64,000 nucleotides of DNA from Candidatus Phosphoribacter baldrii (lineage in GTDB: Bacteria > Actinomycetota > Actinomycetes > Actinomycetales > Dermatophilaceae). The stretch lies in the NCBI GenBank assembly GCA_016704565.1, contig JADIZV010000002.1:744001-808000 (forward strand). Direction: 5' to 3'. The notes beneath the pieces were generated by a model that had not been told where the DNA came from, did no database searches, and worked only from the letters and a program-made list of their open reading frames with translations. Each line of letters opens with the position of its first letter. The stretch's first letter is position 1. Of the stretch, positions 45,582 through 54,170 are shown in pieces. The position numbers and the translations under genes are program-made.

Positions 45582-46361
45582 ATGAGCGTCATGACGCGTT
45601 TCAGGGGGTTGGTTGCCAGTCTTGCGCTGGTGCCGCTGCTGTCTGGTTGTCTGGTCGTCAGCGCCCTCGGGATGGCCAACGGTCAGGCTCCGGCGGCCGC
45701 CGGTCCGTCGGCGACCTCAGCAACCCCGGCGAGCGCGAGCTCCAGCGCATCGTCAGCCAGTTCGAGCGCGTCGAGCAGCAGCTCCACGACGTCGGTGACA
45801 TCGGCGACGACTCCACCGGCGCCTGCGGCCCCTCCCGCCCTGCCCGCCGGGACCAGATGGGCCACGTTCGACGACCAGCAGGTGCGCTTCGCCGTCGCGT
45901 CGGCGTGGATCGAGATCAAACCCGCAACGATGCAGACGGCGGCGACGATCCCTGCCGACGTCAAGGCACTGGCCAAGAAGCTGGGTCTGAGTGCCACCGA
46001 GTTGGTCAAGCGCTTCGACGATGTGGACCTGGCCTATCTCGCCATGCCCGTCGGGGGCTATTCGACCAACCTCGCCATCCTGAGCGCAAACACCGGCTCG
46101 CTTCCGGACGACGAGTGGGTGAAGGAGACCTATTCGGCGAATGGGAAACTCAAGATCCTGGGGATTGAGCGGATGCCGACCCCTGTTGGAGATGGAATGC
46201 GCATCAGTGCCTCGGGCAGCGTGAGAAGCATGTCCATCGCGGCGGCGACGATCATCGTGGATGTCGGCCGCGACTGTGTCATCTTCGAGATCGCCGGCCG
46301 AAAGCGCGCCGATGTCGATCAGGCCGCCGCAACCCTGCTGTCGACGCTCCACTCGATCTGA
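45582..46361 (+). CDS. putative lipoprotein
   Basis: A 259-residue exported protein; the second ATG at 45591 (MTRFRGLV) gives a better signal peptide. The lipobox is LLSGC at about residues 19-23, so the mature protein would be lipid-anchored. A long Ser/Ala/Thr-rich linker (about 30-80) leads to a domain of about 170 residues (TRWATFDDQQVRFAVASAWIEI...) resembling LpqN-like or PsbP-like secreted domains, though the match is not firm. Divergent from the GntR gene. Confidence 0.75.
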   Translation: MSVMTRFRGLVASLALVPLLSGCLVVSALGMANGQAPAAAGPSATSATPASASSSASSASSSASSSSSTTSVTSATTPPAPAAPPALPAGTRWATFDDQQVRFAVASAWIEIKPATMQTAATIPADVKALAKKLGLSATELVKRFDDVDLAYLAMPVGGYSTNLAILSANTGSLPDDEWVKETYSANGKLKILGIERMPTPVGDGMRISASGSVRSMSIAAATIIVDVGRDCVIFEIAGRKRADVDQAAATLLSTLHSI

Positions 46362-46372
46362 GGTCTGCTCCC

Positions 46373-46723
46373 GTGCCGTGGTGGCTGGTCCTGCTCGGCG
46401 TTGCCGCGGTCTTCTCATGGATCTCGGTCACGCTTCTGATCCGCAATAACCCCGACGAGGAGTTGGGTTGGTTCAGATCCCCCTCGGTCGCTCCGCTGTC
46501 GCAGGTGTGGTTCCTTGGCGGTGGGGTCGCGTGTGCCTGGCTGGGCGGGTCGTATGCCGCGGACACCTCCATGGGCGGGTGGGCCTACCCGCTGGCAGCG
46601 CTTGTCGTTCTCGTGCCGTGGGGGATCGTCCGCTGGGGGCATAACCGGCTCATCCCAATTGAGGGTGTAGTCGTGGGCGGAATCCGCCGGCCTCCAGCAG
46701 GCAGCGGGCGATGTAGTTGGTGA
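46373..46723 (+). CDS. small membrane protein with IS-derived tail
   Basis: Codes for a membrane protein with three hydrophobic segments starting MPWWLVLLGVAAVFSWISV (GTG start). The ISL3 element is inserted after codon 91. Removing the element and one target copy restores HNRSLK and a TGA at 48091-48093, so the intact protein was about 95 residues. As it stands the frame runs into the IS for 25 extra residues (LIPIEGVVVGG...), which is unlikely to destroy the membrane part. No family recognised. Confidence 0.7.
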   Translation: MPWWLVLLGVAAVFSWISVTLLIRNNPDEELGWFRSPSVAPLSQVWFLGGGVACAWLGGSYAADTSMGGWAYPLAALVVLVPWGIVRWGHNRLIPIEGVVVGGIRRPPAGSGRCSW

Positions 46724-48071
46724 GGTTGCGGAACCCGAGGGCGGTGCCGCGCAGGTGTTCCAGCCGGCCGTTGATCGCCTCTGTGGGTCCGTTGCTGGTG
46801 CGGGGGCGGTCGAAGTAGGCCAGCACGTCCTCGGCACGGCGGGCCAGGGTCCGACCGAGCTTGCGGACCTCGGTCAGCTCGGTGGGGACGCCATGGCGCA
46901 GGCTGTCGATGACCGATTGCATGAGCTGTTTGCCGTGTTGGGGGTCGGGGTCGCGGTAGGCGGTGATGATCCGCTGGTAGGCACCCCAGGTGGCCTCCAC
47001 CTCCGCGTGCTCGTCGGCAGTGAACAGCACGGTGAGTCGTTCGCGTTGCCGGTCGGTCAGCAGCGCCTCGCCGGTGTGCAGGGTTCGCCGGGCCTGGTAC
47101 AGGGGATCCCCTCGTCGGCCGCGGTGGCCCACAGTGGCCTGCTGGATCCGTTGCCGGCACTTCTCCAGTCCCTCGCCGGCCATCCTCACCACGTGGAAGG
47201 GATCCATGACGGCGACGGCGTCGGGCAGTTCCTCGGCGGCCGCGGTCTTGAACCCGGTGAACCCGTCCATCGCGACCACCTGCACCCGCGTGCGCCAAGG
47301 GTCGTCGCGGTTGGCGAGCCAGGTCTTGAACACCGCCTTGGAACGGCCTTCGACCATGTCCAGCAAGCGTGCTGGGCCGGTCCGGTCGCGGACTGGGGTC
47401 AGGTCGATGATCACGGTGACGTACTTGTCGCCGGTGCGGGTGTGCCGCCAACAATGCTCGTCGACGCCGATCACGGCGACCCCGTCGAAGCGGTGCTCGT
47501 CGTCGAACAGCAGCCGCTTGCCCTCGGCGAGCACCGCGGTATTGGCGGTGTCCCACGCGACCGCCAGCCCGGCAGCGACCCGGGACATGCTCAAATGTCC
47601 GACCACGATTCCTTCCAACGCCCAACGCAACCCGCGGCGGGAGACCTTCGCGCGGGGCTCGGCCGCTTTGCTGGTGTCCTGACGCCACACCCGAGCGCAG
47701 CCAGTACACCGGTACCGGCGCACCGTTACCTCCAACGTCGTCGGGCGCCACCCGAACGGCTCGTGCGCCAACCGCCGCACCACGCTGTCGCGAGCCACCC
47801 CCTGGCAGCCACACTCCCGGCACCAGTCATCCGGGTCGACCACCCGGCAGGCCAACACCGCCCGCTCAGGGCTCAGCCGTTGACCAGTGACGACCAACCC
47901 AAGCTCGTCCACGCGGCAGAACGTGGTCAGGTCAGGGCAGTCGAAGGTAGGTTCAGACACGTCGAGGTCTTCCGGATCGAAGGCGTAGGAACCTCCATCA
48001 TCGGAAGACCTCGACCCCCACCCCGGCAGCGACGCGCCGCCCCCGACCTACACCCCCGATTGGGAAGAGCC
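46647..48071. mobile_element. complete ISL3-family insertion sequence, 1425 bp
   Basis: The element is flanked by identical 8-bp target duplications GCATAACC (46639-46646 and 48072-48079). The ends are inverted repeats of the form GGCTC(A/T)TCCCAAT, continuing as GGGTGTAG; 21 of the first 24 bases match. Inside is one transposase gene. The element contains no copy of the octamer that is otherwise found about every 0.7 kb, in keeping with recent arrival from elsewhere. Confidence 0.93.
46650..47960 (-). CDS. ISL3-family transposase
   Basis: A 436-residue ISL3 transposase with a GTG start. The N-terminal zinc-binding region CRECGC and RYRCTGCARVWRQ is followed by a helix-turn-helix and the DDE-type core: VIGVDEHCW, VVAMDGFTGFK...VMDPFHVV and NGPTEAINGRLEHL. 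The stop codon is in the terminal inverted repeat of the element. The frame is intact, so the enzyme is probably active. Confidence 0.96.
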   Translation of the reverse strand: MSEPTFDCPDLTTFCRVDELGLVVTGQRLSPERAVLACRVVDPDDWCRECGCQGVARDSVVRRLAHEPFGWRPTTLEVTVRRYRCTGCARVWRQDTSKAAEPRAKVSRRGLRWALEGIVVGHLSMSRVAAGLAVAWDTANTAVLAEGKRLLFDDEHRFDGVAVIGVDEHCWRHTRTGDKYVTVIIDLTPVRDRTGPARLLDMVEGRSKAVFKTWLANRDDPWRTRVQVVAMDGFTGFKTAAAEELPDAVAVMDPFHVVRMAGEGLEKCRQRIQQATVGHRGRRGDPLYQARRTLHTGEALLTDRQRERLTVLFTADEHAEVEATWGAYQRIITAYRDPDPQHGKQLMQSVIDSLRHGVPTELTEVRKLGRTLARRAEDVLAYFDRPRTSNGPTEAINGRLEHLRGTALGFRNLTNYIARCLLEAGGFRPRLHPQLG

Positions 48072-48190
48072 GCATAACCGCAGCCTGAAGTGACGGTCTC
48101 AGCAGATCGCTGCCCATCGGCGTGTATCTCCGGGCTCGCGAACGGGTCTTTGTGGGAAACAATCGTCGACTCCCCGGCAGGAGAGCCCAC

Positions 48191-49348
48191 ATGGCCGTCG
48201 CGCTCCAACCGATCCGCTCCAAGGCTGCGGCCCACGTGCCCGCCAATCCGGCAACGCCCTATCTGGACCTGGATCTGGGAATCGCGCTCGATCAGTTCGT
48301 CGCGTTGGCCGCGGCGTTGCCGGGGACGGCAATCCACTATGCCGTCAAGGCCAACCCGCACCCGGACCTCTTGCGCGCCCTGTATGCCGCGGGCAGCCGT
48401 TTCGATGTCGCCTCACCGGCGGAGGTCGCCGGCGCCCTGCAGGCCGGGGCACATCCCGAGGACCTCGTCTACAGCAATCCGGTGAAGCGCCGGGCGGATG
48501 TGCACACGGCATACGCCATGGGGGTTCGGCTGTTTGTCGTGGACTCTCCCGAGGAGACCGCCAAGGTGGCCGAGGCAGCCCCAGGTGCAGCCGTCCTCGT
48601 CCGGCTCGTGACGTCGGGCGAAGGCTCGGACTGGCCGCTCTCGCGCAAATACGGCTGCTCGACCCCGGAGTGCATCCAGGTGTTGCTGGAGGCCGACCGG
48701 CTCGGGCTCGATGCAGCCGGTGTCGCCTTCCACGTCGGGTCACAACAGCGTGATCCGCAGGCCTGGCGAAGCCCGATCCTCGCAGCCGGGCGGATCTTCC
48801 AAGCCGTCCGTCACGCCGGTCTCACCCCGCGGCTGTTGGACATCGGCGGGGGATTCCCGGCCCTGCATGAGGGCCATCACCCGTCGTTCGCCACCTACGG
48901 CGAGGCGATCCAAACCGCGCTGACCGAGGCCTTTGGCGCGGACCGGCCGGTGACCCTGGCCGAGCCCGGCCGCGGGATCGTCGGCGACGCGGGGACGCTC
49001 GTCGCGTCCGTCGTCACGGTGTTGCAACGTGGCCCGGTCCGGTGGGTGTACCTCGACGCGGGTGTCTACACCGGTCTGGTCGAAACGCTCGACGAAGCGA
49101 TCCGCTACCGACTGGTCACCTCGGCCGACGGCGGCCCAACCGGCCCGGCGGTCCTTGCCGGCCCCACCTGTGACAGTGCCGATGTCCTCTACGAACGCAC
49201 CCCGGTCCAGCTGCCGCTTGCCCTGGCCGAGGGCGACACGGTTCATCTGCTGTCGGCAGGGGCCTACACCACGTGCTACTCGACGGTGGGTTTCAACGGG
49301 TTCGCCCCCCTGCCCACGCGCATGGTGTCCGGTCCGGTCCGCTCATGA
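48191..49348 (+). CDS. group III PLP-dependent decarboxylase (ornithine/lysine-type)
   Basis: A 385-residue alanine-racemase-fold decarboxylase. The PLP lysine is Lys53 in HYAVKANPHPDLL; the glycine-rich LLDIGGGFPAL and the active-site Cys in GPTCDSADVLYE are intact. This is the eukaryote-like ornithine decarboxylase group, though some members act on diaminopimelate or lysine. The ATG at 48191 follows a GGCAGGAGAG-type ribosome site. Its stop overlaps the ATG of an MFS transporter, suggesting coupled synthesis and export of an amine; that is inferred. Confidence 0.9.
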   Translation: MAVALQPIRSKAAAHVPANPATPYLDLDLGIALDQFVALAAALPGTAIHYAVKANPHPDLLRALYAAGSRFDVASPAEVAGALQAGAHPEDLVYSNPVKRRADVHTAYAMGVRLFVVDSPEETAKVAEAAPGAAVLVRLVTSGEGSDWPLSRKYGCSTPECIQVLLEADRLGLDAAGVAFHVGSQQRDPQAWRSPILAAGRIFQAVRHAGLTPRLLDIGGGFPALHEGHHPSFATYGEAIQTALTEAFGADRPVTLAEPGRGIVGDAGTLVASVVTVLQRGPVRWVYLDAGVYTGLVETLDEAIRYRLVTSADGGPTGPAVLAGPTCDSADVLYERTPVQLPLALAEGDTVHLLSAGAYTTCYSTVGFNGFAPLPTRMVSGPVRS

Positions 49349-50700
49349 ACCGGCAGGTTTGGCGAGTCATCGGCTCGCATGCCGGTGCTGCCGTCGGCAT
49401 GGGCCTGCCGTGGCCGATGCTCCTCATCGTTGTGGAGGACTCGACGACTTCGCACGTGCTGCTCGGGTTGGCCGGTGCCGCTCGGCTCGCGCCCTACGTC
49501 GCTCTGTCGTGGCTCTCGGGACGACTGGCTGACCGGCGGGAGCGGGCTCGGATCGTCCGGCTATCGCTCTGGGCGCGGCTGGGCTTCCTGCTGGCGTGTG
49601 CCGGTGCGCTGGCGGCCGGCTCGCCCGTGCTGGCCGTGCTGGCCGCGACCGCCGCGATCGTCGCCGGCACACCGGCATACCCTGCCCTGGCCGCTGGTAT
49701 GCCGCGCCTGGCCGGACCGGCGACCGCGCGAGCGACCAGCCTGCTCGTCACTGTCGAGGTCGCCTCGTTCGTCGTCGGGCCGGCCATCGGCGGGTTGTTC
49801 GTGGGACGGCTACCCCACGGGTGGGTCGCCCTCGCCGGAGCGTTGCTCGTCGTCGCGTCGATCGTCGCCTTCGGGCGGATCGCCATGCCAGCGCCCGATG
49901 TGGCGGAAGCGGATCTGGCTGGTCGCGGGGTGTGGAGCTTGCTGCGAGGCAACTCCTCAGCCCGGCACGCTCTGGCCGTCGTTGCTGTCGTCAACGCGTT
50001 GTTGAGTGTTCTTGGCTTGCTGCTGCTCCAACTCGCGCACGAGGTCTGGGCGTCGGGGGACGAGGGTTTCGGGGTGGCCACGGCGGTCTTGGGGTTCGGG
50101 GCGCTGGGTGCTCCCGCCTTCGCCCACACCCGGACCATGAGCTCGGGCCGAGCGTGCTTGCTGACGTTGGCTGGGGCGGCGGCTGCCTTCGCAATGCTTC
50201 CGGGCGGGCCGGCGTCGCTGTGTGCGCTCGCGGTCATCGGGGCGGTGGCCGTCTGCTGTGAGAATGTCGCCACCGCGGTGCTGCAGACCTCAGTGCCCGA
50301 TGAGCTCCGGGCCAGTGTGCTCGGCCTGGGCGACACGGTGATGGTCGGGGCCGCGCTCGTCGCTGCGGTCGCGACGCCGTGGCTGGGCGATCAGCTTGGC
50401 CCGGTCACCCTCGTCTTGCTCGTCGCCGCGGGGACCGGCGCGCTCGCTCTCTCGTGGAGTTCGCTGCCGCCACCGACGGCGGGGGTGGCCGAAGACCCAG
50501 GCGGCGAGCAGCAGTCAGACGCAGGTGAGGAGCATCGACGCGAGCGCGTCCCGCTCCGGGAGCGTCACGGTGAGCCGGTAGGTGGCCTTCACGGCCACAA
50601 AGGCGCGCGCATAGTCACACTGCTGCGCGGTGGGCGGCGCCCACGTCTCCGGCCCAGCGTGGTTCTTGGTGAAGTTCACATCGCCCCCGACCGCGCGTAG
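49345..50700 (+). CDS. MFS transporter with run-on C terminus
   Basis: A 452-residue protein with about twelve hydrophobic segments to residue 385, including the MFS loop LSGRLADRRERARIVRLS. The region after SSLPPPTAGVAEDPG is hydrophilic and is encoded antisense to the 3' end of the convergent nuclease gene, overlapping it by 186 bases. The natural stop appears to have been lost, so the last 65 residues are probably non-functional. Coupled to the upstream PLP decarboxylase (ATGA), so export of its product is a reasonable guess. Confidence 0.82.
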   Translation: MNRQVWRVIGSHAGAAVGMGLPWPMLLIVVEDSTTSHVLLGLAGAARLAPYVALSWLSGRLADRRERARIVRLSLWARLGFLLACAGALAAGSPVLAVLAATAAIVAGTPAYPALAAGMPRLAGPATARATSLLVTVEVASFVVGPAIGGLFVGRLPHGWVALAGALLVVASIVAFGRIAMPAPDVAEADLAGRGVWSLLRGNSSARHALAVVAVVNALLSVLGLLLLQLAHEVWASGDEGFGVATAVLGFGALGAPAFAHTRTMSSGRACLLTLAGAAAAFAMLPGGPASLCALAVIGAVAVCCENVATAVLQTSVPDELRASVLGLGDTVMVGAALVAAVATPWLGDQLGPVTLVLLVAAGTGALALSWSSLPPPTAGVAEDPGGEQQSDAGEEHRRERVPLRERHGEPVGGLHGHKGARIVTLLRGGRRPRLRPSVVLGEVHIAPDRA

Positions 50701-51396
50701 TTCGGGTGCAGCCAGGTCATTGGCGAAGGCCACCCGCTGAGCGTCGGTCCAGTCCCGCGCACCCGACACCCACGCGTTGTAGAGCGGGACGAGGTGGTCG
50801 ATCTGGATGCGCTGGGCCTGGCTGGGGTCCTTGAGGTTGCTGAAGGTCATCGTGGCGCCCGTATAGGGGTCGATCCAGCTCCCGCTGATGGCCTCCGCAC
50901 AGGTCTTGTCGTGCGCCGCGATCCGCCGAGTGGTCACGGTGGCCGCTTGGCGGACGAGGACGTCCTGCCGGGTCGAGCAGCCGTTGCGATCCAGGTCCGG
51001 CCAGGTGTCCGGGCCGAACCGCCCACGGCAGTAGGTGTCGCCTCCGCTGCGGGGGGCGACCGGCAAGCCCGCAAGTGCCGTTCGTGAGGCGACGGCGTCC
51101 GGCACCGGCCGCTGGTCGTGCGGTTGCGCCGGTATGCCGTCCACGGACGCCGGCAGACACTCACCCACGGCGGTGGTCGGGACGGCTGAGGCTCGGCTGG
51201 GGGAAGGCGCCGGCCCGGCGTTGGATGCTGTGGAGGCTCTGTCGCCTGACGGGGACGGGGCGGAGCGAGGCGACCACACGGCATACCCGATGCCGGCAAG
51301 CACGCACAGCAGGACGGCGCCTGCAAGCCACCCGCGCAGGCTCCGATGTCGCGTTCCGCGCACCGCCACGAGGCCCGAGGGTAGCCCCAGGGGCAC
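50515..51396 (-). CDS. membrane-anchored extracellular HNH nuclease (DUF1524-type)
   Basis: A 293-residue protein with one N-terminal transmembrane helix (about 23-42), a Ser/Pro/Ala linker, and an external domain of about 210 residues. The catalytic region IQIDHLVPLYNAW...ELRAVGGDVNFTKNHAGPETWAPP is the DUF1524/HNH nuclease pattern (His-Asn-His metal finger) seen in secreted actinobacterial nucleases. Four or more cysteines suggest disulfides. Probably degrades extracellular nucleic acid for nutrition or DNA processing. Its 3' end overlaps the MFS gene. Confidence 0.83.
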   Translation of the reverse strand: MPLGLPSGLVAVRGTRHRSLRGWLAGAVLLCVLAGIGYAVWSPRSAPSPSGDRASTASNAGPAPSPSRASAVPTTAVGECLPASVDGIPAQPHDQRPVPDAVASRTALAGLPVAPRSGGDTYCRGRFGPDTWPDLDRNGCSTRQDVLVRQAATVTTRRIAAHDKTCAEAISGSWIDPYTGATMTFSNLKDPSQAQRIQIDHLVPLYNAWVSGARDWTDAQRVAFANDLAAPELRAVGGDVNFTKNHAGPETWAPPTAQQCDYARAFVAVKATYRLTVTLPERDALASMLLTCV

Positions 51397-51490
51397 TCTG
51401 GGCCCCGGTCCAACAGCAGCGCGCCGTGGGATTGCGCTGCAGAGCGCCGCGAGTCACAGCTGCCACACAGCCTGGTGGCGGTGAGGGTCG

Positions 51491-52114
51491 TCAGACGGGG
51501 AGCAAGCGGCTGCCTCTCCGTGAGCGCTCGCCGATCGTTCGGGCCTGGGCGGCGTCCGCCAACTCGTCAGCGGCCTGCTGGCACCGGTCGGCCAGGGCGT
51601 CACTCGGTGACGCGCCGGACCCCGCGCCGGTCGTCGCCCAGTCGATGTCCGCGGCATACACGGCGGTGGGCACGACGGACGCGCCGAGGCCACTGACGAC
51701 GGGCCGCACCACAAGATCGGCAACGAGGGTATGCCGCGGCGAGGCCCCCGCAACGGCGACCAGCGTCGGGAGCCCGGTCAGCGCCTGCGGCCCGAGCACG
51801 TCGAGATAGAGCTTGGTCAGCGCGCTGAACGACGCGTTGTGGCACGGGGTGGCCAGCACCAGCGCGTCGGCGCGTCCGGTCACCTCGCGCACCCAGGCCG
51901 ACCCCGAGCTGCTGGCCCCGGTGAGTAGCCCGTCCAGCAGGTCGCGCCCGACGTCGCGCAACGCCAACGGGTATGCCGTCCAGCGGGACTCATCGCCGCG
52001 CTCGGCCAGTGCAGCCAGGCTTCGTTGGGCCAGGTTCGCCGCCAGCGCGGCGGTTCGCGACGTCGCATGGTGGCTGCCGTCGACGACCAGCAGAGTGCGT
52101 GTCGTGGGGTTCAT
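51491..52114 (-). CDS. NADPH-dependent FMN reductase
   Basis: A 207-residue flavodoxin-fold reductase of the SsuE/MsuE type: the FMN phosphate loop VVDGSHHATSRTAALA and ADALVLATPCHNASFSALTKLYLD are recognisable. Such enzymes supply reduced FMN to two-component oxygenases that free sulfite from sulfonates or sulfones. It is the last gene of the sulfur-type operon; the ATG overlaps the permease stop (ATGA). The partner oxygenase is probably the acyl-CoA-dehydrogenase-like enzyme at the other end of the operon. Confidence 0.85.
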   Translation of the reverse strand: MNPTTRTLLVVDGSHHATSRTAALAANLAQRSLAALAERGDESRWTAYPLALRDVGRDLLDGLLTGASSSGSAWVREVTGRADALVLATPCHNASFSALTKLYLDVLGPQALTGLPTLVAVAGASPRHTLVADLVVRPVVSGLGASVVPTAVYAADIDWATTGAGSGASPSDALADRCQQAADELADAAQARTIGERSRRGSRLLPV

Positions 52115-52992
52115 CCGCCCTCACCGCGTCGCGCTGCTCGACCCTCTCGGAGCCGGGCCTCAGCACGCTCCCGCGGGGTCCGCAGCGCCCAGCGGGCCAG
52201 GAGGTCCACGGCATACCCGATGGTGCCGATGACGATGATGAGGGCGGTGATCTGGTGGTAGGCGAGCTGGTCCTTGGCGTTGAGGATCTGGTAGCCCAAC
52301 CCCGACGTGACACCGAGCATCTCGGCCGGGACGAGCACCACCCAGCCGATGCCGATCGCCATCCGTAGCCCGGACAGCACGCGTGGGCGGACTGCCGGGA
52401 CGATGACCGTCCGGACCAGTTCCCACCGGGTGGCACCCAGTGCTCGGGCGACCAGGGTGAGGCTGGGGTCGGCCCCGGCCACACCCTCGGCCGTGCTGGC
52501 GAGGATCGGCCAGACCGTCGTGGCGGCAACGAGCGCGATCACCGGCCGGTCGCCGATCCCGAAGGCGATGACGGCCACGGGTGCCCAAGACAACGGCGAC
52601 ACCATGCGCAGGAACAACAACGCAGGTCGCACCGTCCGCTCCAGCCGAGGATGCGAGCCGATCAGCGCTCCGGCAAGCACGCCCACCAAGGTGGCGATCA
52701 CGAGACCGGCCAGGAGACGGAAGACGCTGCTCGCGGCGTGGTCGACGAGCCCCGACCCGACCAGCTCGACCAGGCCGGCAACGGTCCGGGTCGGCGAGAA
52801 CTCCCGCACGAGCGCACGGCCCGCGAAGAGGACCTCGGTGGCGAGCCACCACAGCCCGACAGTCAGCGCCAGCCCCCCGGCCGGGAGGGCGAACCGGCTC
52901 CATCCGTGGGTCGAGCCGGACGCGGCCCTGGTGGGGGTGCCCGGCGAGTCCACGGGCGTCCCCGCGATGTCGGGACGGGTGAGGATGCTCAT
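52111..52992 (-). CDS. ABC transporter permease (SsuC/TauC type)
   Basis: A 293-residue inner-membrane permease with six hydrophobic segments. The EAA loop that touches the ATPase is seen at VAGADPSLTLVARALGATRWELVRTVIVPAVRPRVLSGLRMAIGIGW. Belongs to the sulfonate/nitrate/taurine permease group. Starts with ATG overlapping the stop of the substrate-binding gene. Confidence 0.92.
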   Translation of the reverse strand: MSILTRPDIAGTPVDSPGTPTRAASGSTHGWSRFALPAGGLALTVGLWWLATEVLFAGRALVREFSPTRTVAGLVELVGSGLVDHAASSVFRLLAGLVIATLVGVLAGALIGSHPRLERTVRPALLFLRMVSPLSWAPVAVIAFGIGDRPVIALVAATTVWPILASTAEGVAGADPSLTLVARALGATRWELVRTVIVPAVRPRVLSGLRMAIGIGWVVLVPAEMLGVTSGLGYQILNAKDQLAYHQITALIIVIGTIGYAVDLLARWALRTPRERAEARLREGRAARRGEGG

Positions 52993-54170
52993 GGGGCGAT
53001 GTCTTCCTGTCGGAGCGCGGGGGCAGGGAGCCCGGCCGCAGCGATCGAACGTCGGACGAACCGGTCATCGAAGACCCGTTCGTGAACCTGCCCGGCCCCC
53101 GGGGTGTCCAGGAAGCTGCGGTCGCCGTCGACCACGGTCTCGCGCATGAGCCCCACGAGCGAGCGGGTGAACGAGGGCTGCGGGAAAGCGGAGAAGGACA
53201 GCGTCTCGCCGTGCCAGTCCGGGTGGGCGAGGACCTGCTGGTATGCCGCCGCCCCTCGTCCGAAGACGGCGCCCACCGCCGCGGGCGGCTGCGGGAGGTA
53301 GCCGCCGGTCGTCGTCAACAGTGGGCCCGCCTCGGGACGGTGGCCGTCCAACCAGGTCTGGGCGTCGACGACCGCGTCGGTGATGCCTTGGACGACCTGG
53401 GGATGCTGGGCGATGAGGTCCTGACGGACGGCGATGCCGCAGCAGGCGTGTTGGCGCCACACGTCGCCGAGGAAACGGTGGACCCGACCGATGCCCTTGG
53501 CTTCGGCGACCGCCGAGAACGGGTCGGCGACGACGAACCCAGCAATGGTCTTGGCAGCCAACGCCGGGACCATGTCCGCCGGGGCCATGACGACCAGTTC
53601 GACGGTCCGGTCGGCTGCCGAGGCCCGCTGCCGGATGACCGGTCGCAGGCCCTCCTTCGCGAGCAGCTGCTGCAGGAGCACGTTGTGGATGGACCACCAG
53701 TAGGGGATCGCCACGGTCGTCCCGGCGAGGTCGCTGGTCCGGGTGATCGTCGGTGCGACGGTGAGCGCCGACCCGTTGGTGTGTCCCCAGGCGACCAGGG
53801 AGAACGGGTGGTCGTGGGCCAGGCGCAGCTGCACGGCGAACGGCACGAGGAGGTGGACGACGTCGACCTCGCCGACGACGAACGCTTGGGCGAGGGCCTC
53901 CCAACTGCGCATGAGCACCGGCTTGGCGCTTGTCACACCGCGGGCGGCGAACAGGCCACGCTGGTGGGCCGTGAGCAGTGCTGAGGCATCGGTGATCGGG
54001 AGGTAGCCGATCTTCAGGTCGCGGCCCAGGCCGGCGTCCCGGGCCGCCGAGGAGGCAGGAGTCGCCCCGGCCGCCAGCGCTGCTCCGCGAACGCCTAGGC
54101 CGGCGACGGTGCCGGCGGCGAGCAGCCGGCCGCCGAGGGCCAGCAGGTCGCGACGGACCAGGTCAGCCAC
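52989..54170 (-). CDS. ABC transporter substrate-binding protein (NitT/TauT type)
   Basis: A 393-residue exported binding protein. The N terminus (VADLVRRDLLALGG) has a twin-arginine motif followed by a hydrophobic stretch and Ala-rich cleavage site, so Tat export is likely. The core KIGYLPITDASALLTAHQRGLFAARG is typical of the family. Binding is probably to a sulfonate, sulfone or similar anion. The GTG start overlaps the stop of the ATPase gene. An in-frame extension to 54782 is antisense-like noise. Confidence 0.88.
   Translation of the reverse strand: MADLVRRDLLALGGRLLAAGTVAGLGVRGAALAAGATPASSAARDAGLGRDLKIGYLPITDASALLTAHQRGLFAARGVTSAKPVLMRSWEALAQAFVVGEVDVVHLLVPFAVQLRLAHDHPFSLVAWGHTNGSALTVAPTITRTSDLAGTTVAIPYWWSIHNVLLQQLLAKEGLRPVIRQRASAADRTVELVVMAPADMVPALAAKTIAGFVVADPFSAVAEAKGIGRVHRFLGDVWRQHACCGIAVRQDLIAQHPQVVQGITDAVVDAQTWLDGHRPEAGPLLTTTGGYLPQPPAAVGAVFGRGAAAYQQVLAHPDWHGETLSFSAFPQPSFTRSLVGLMRETVVDGDRSFLDTPGAGQVHERVFDDRFVRRSIAAAGLPAPALRQEDIAP

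Noticed and set aside
53065..53904. 279-codon minus-strand frame inside the substrate-binding gene
   Set aside because: Out-of-frame shadow of the binding-protein gene; Arg/Gly/Pro-rich translation.
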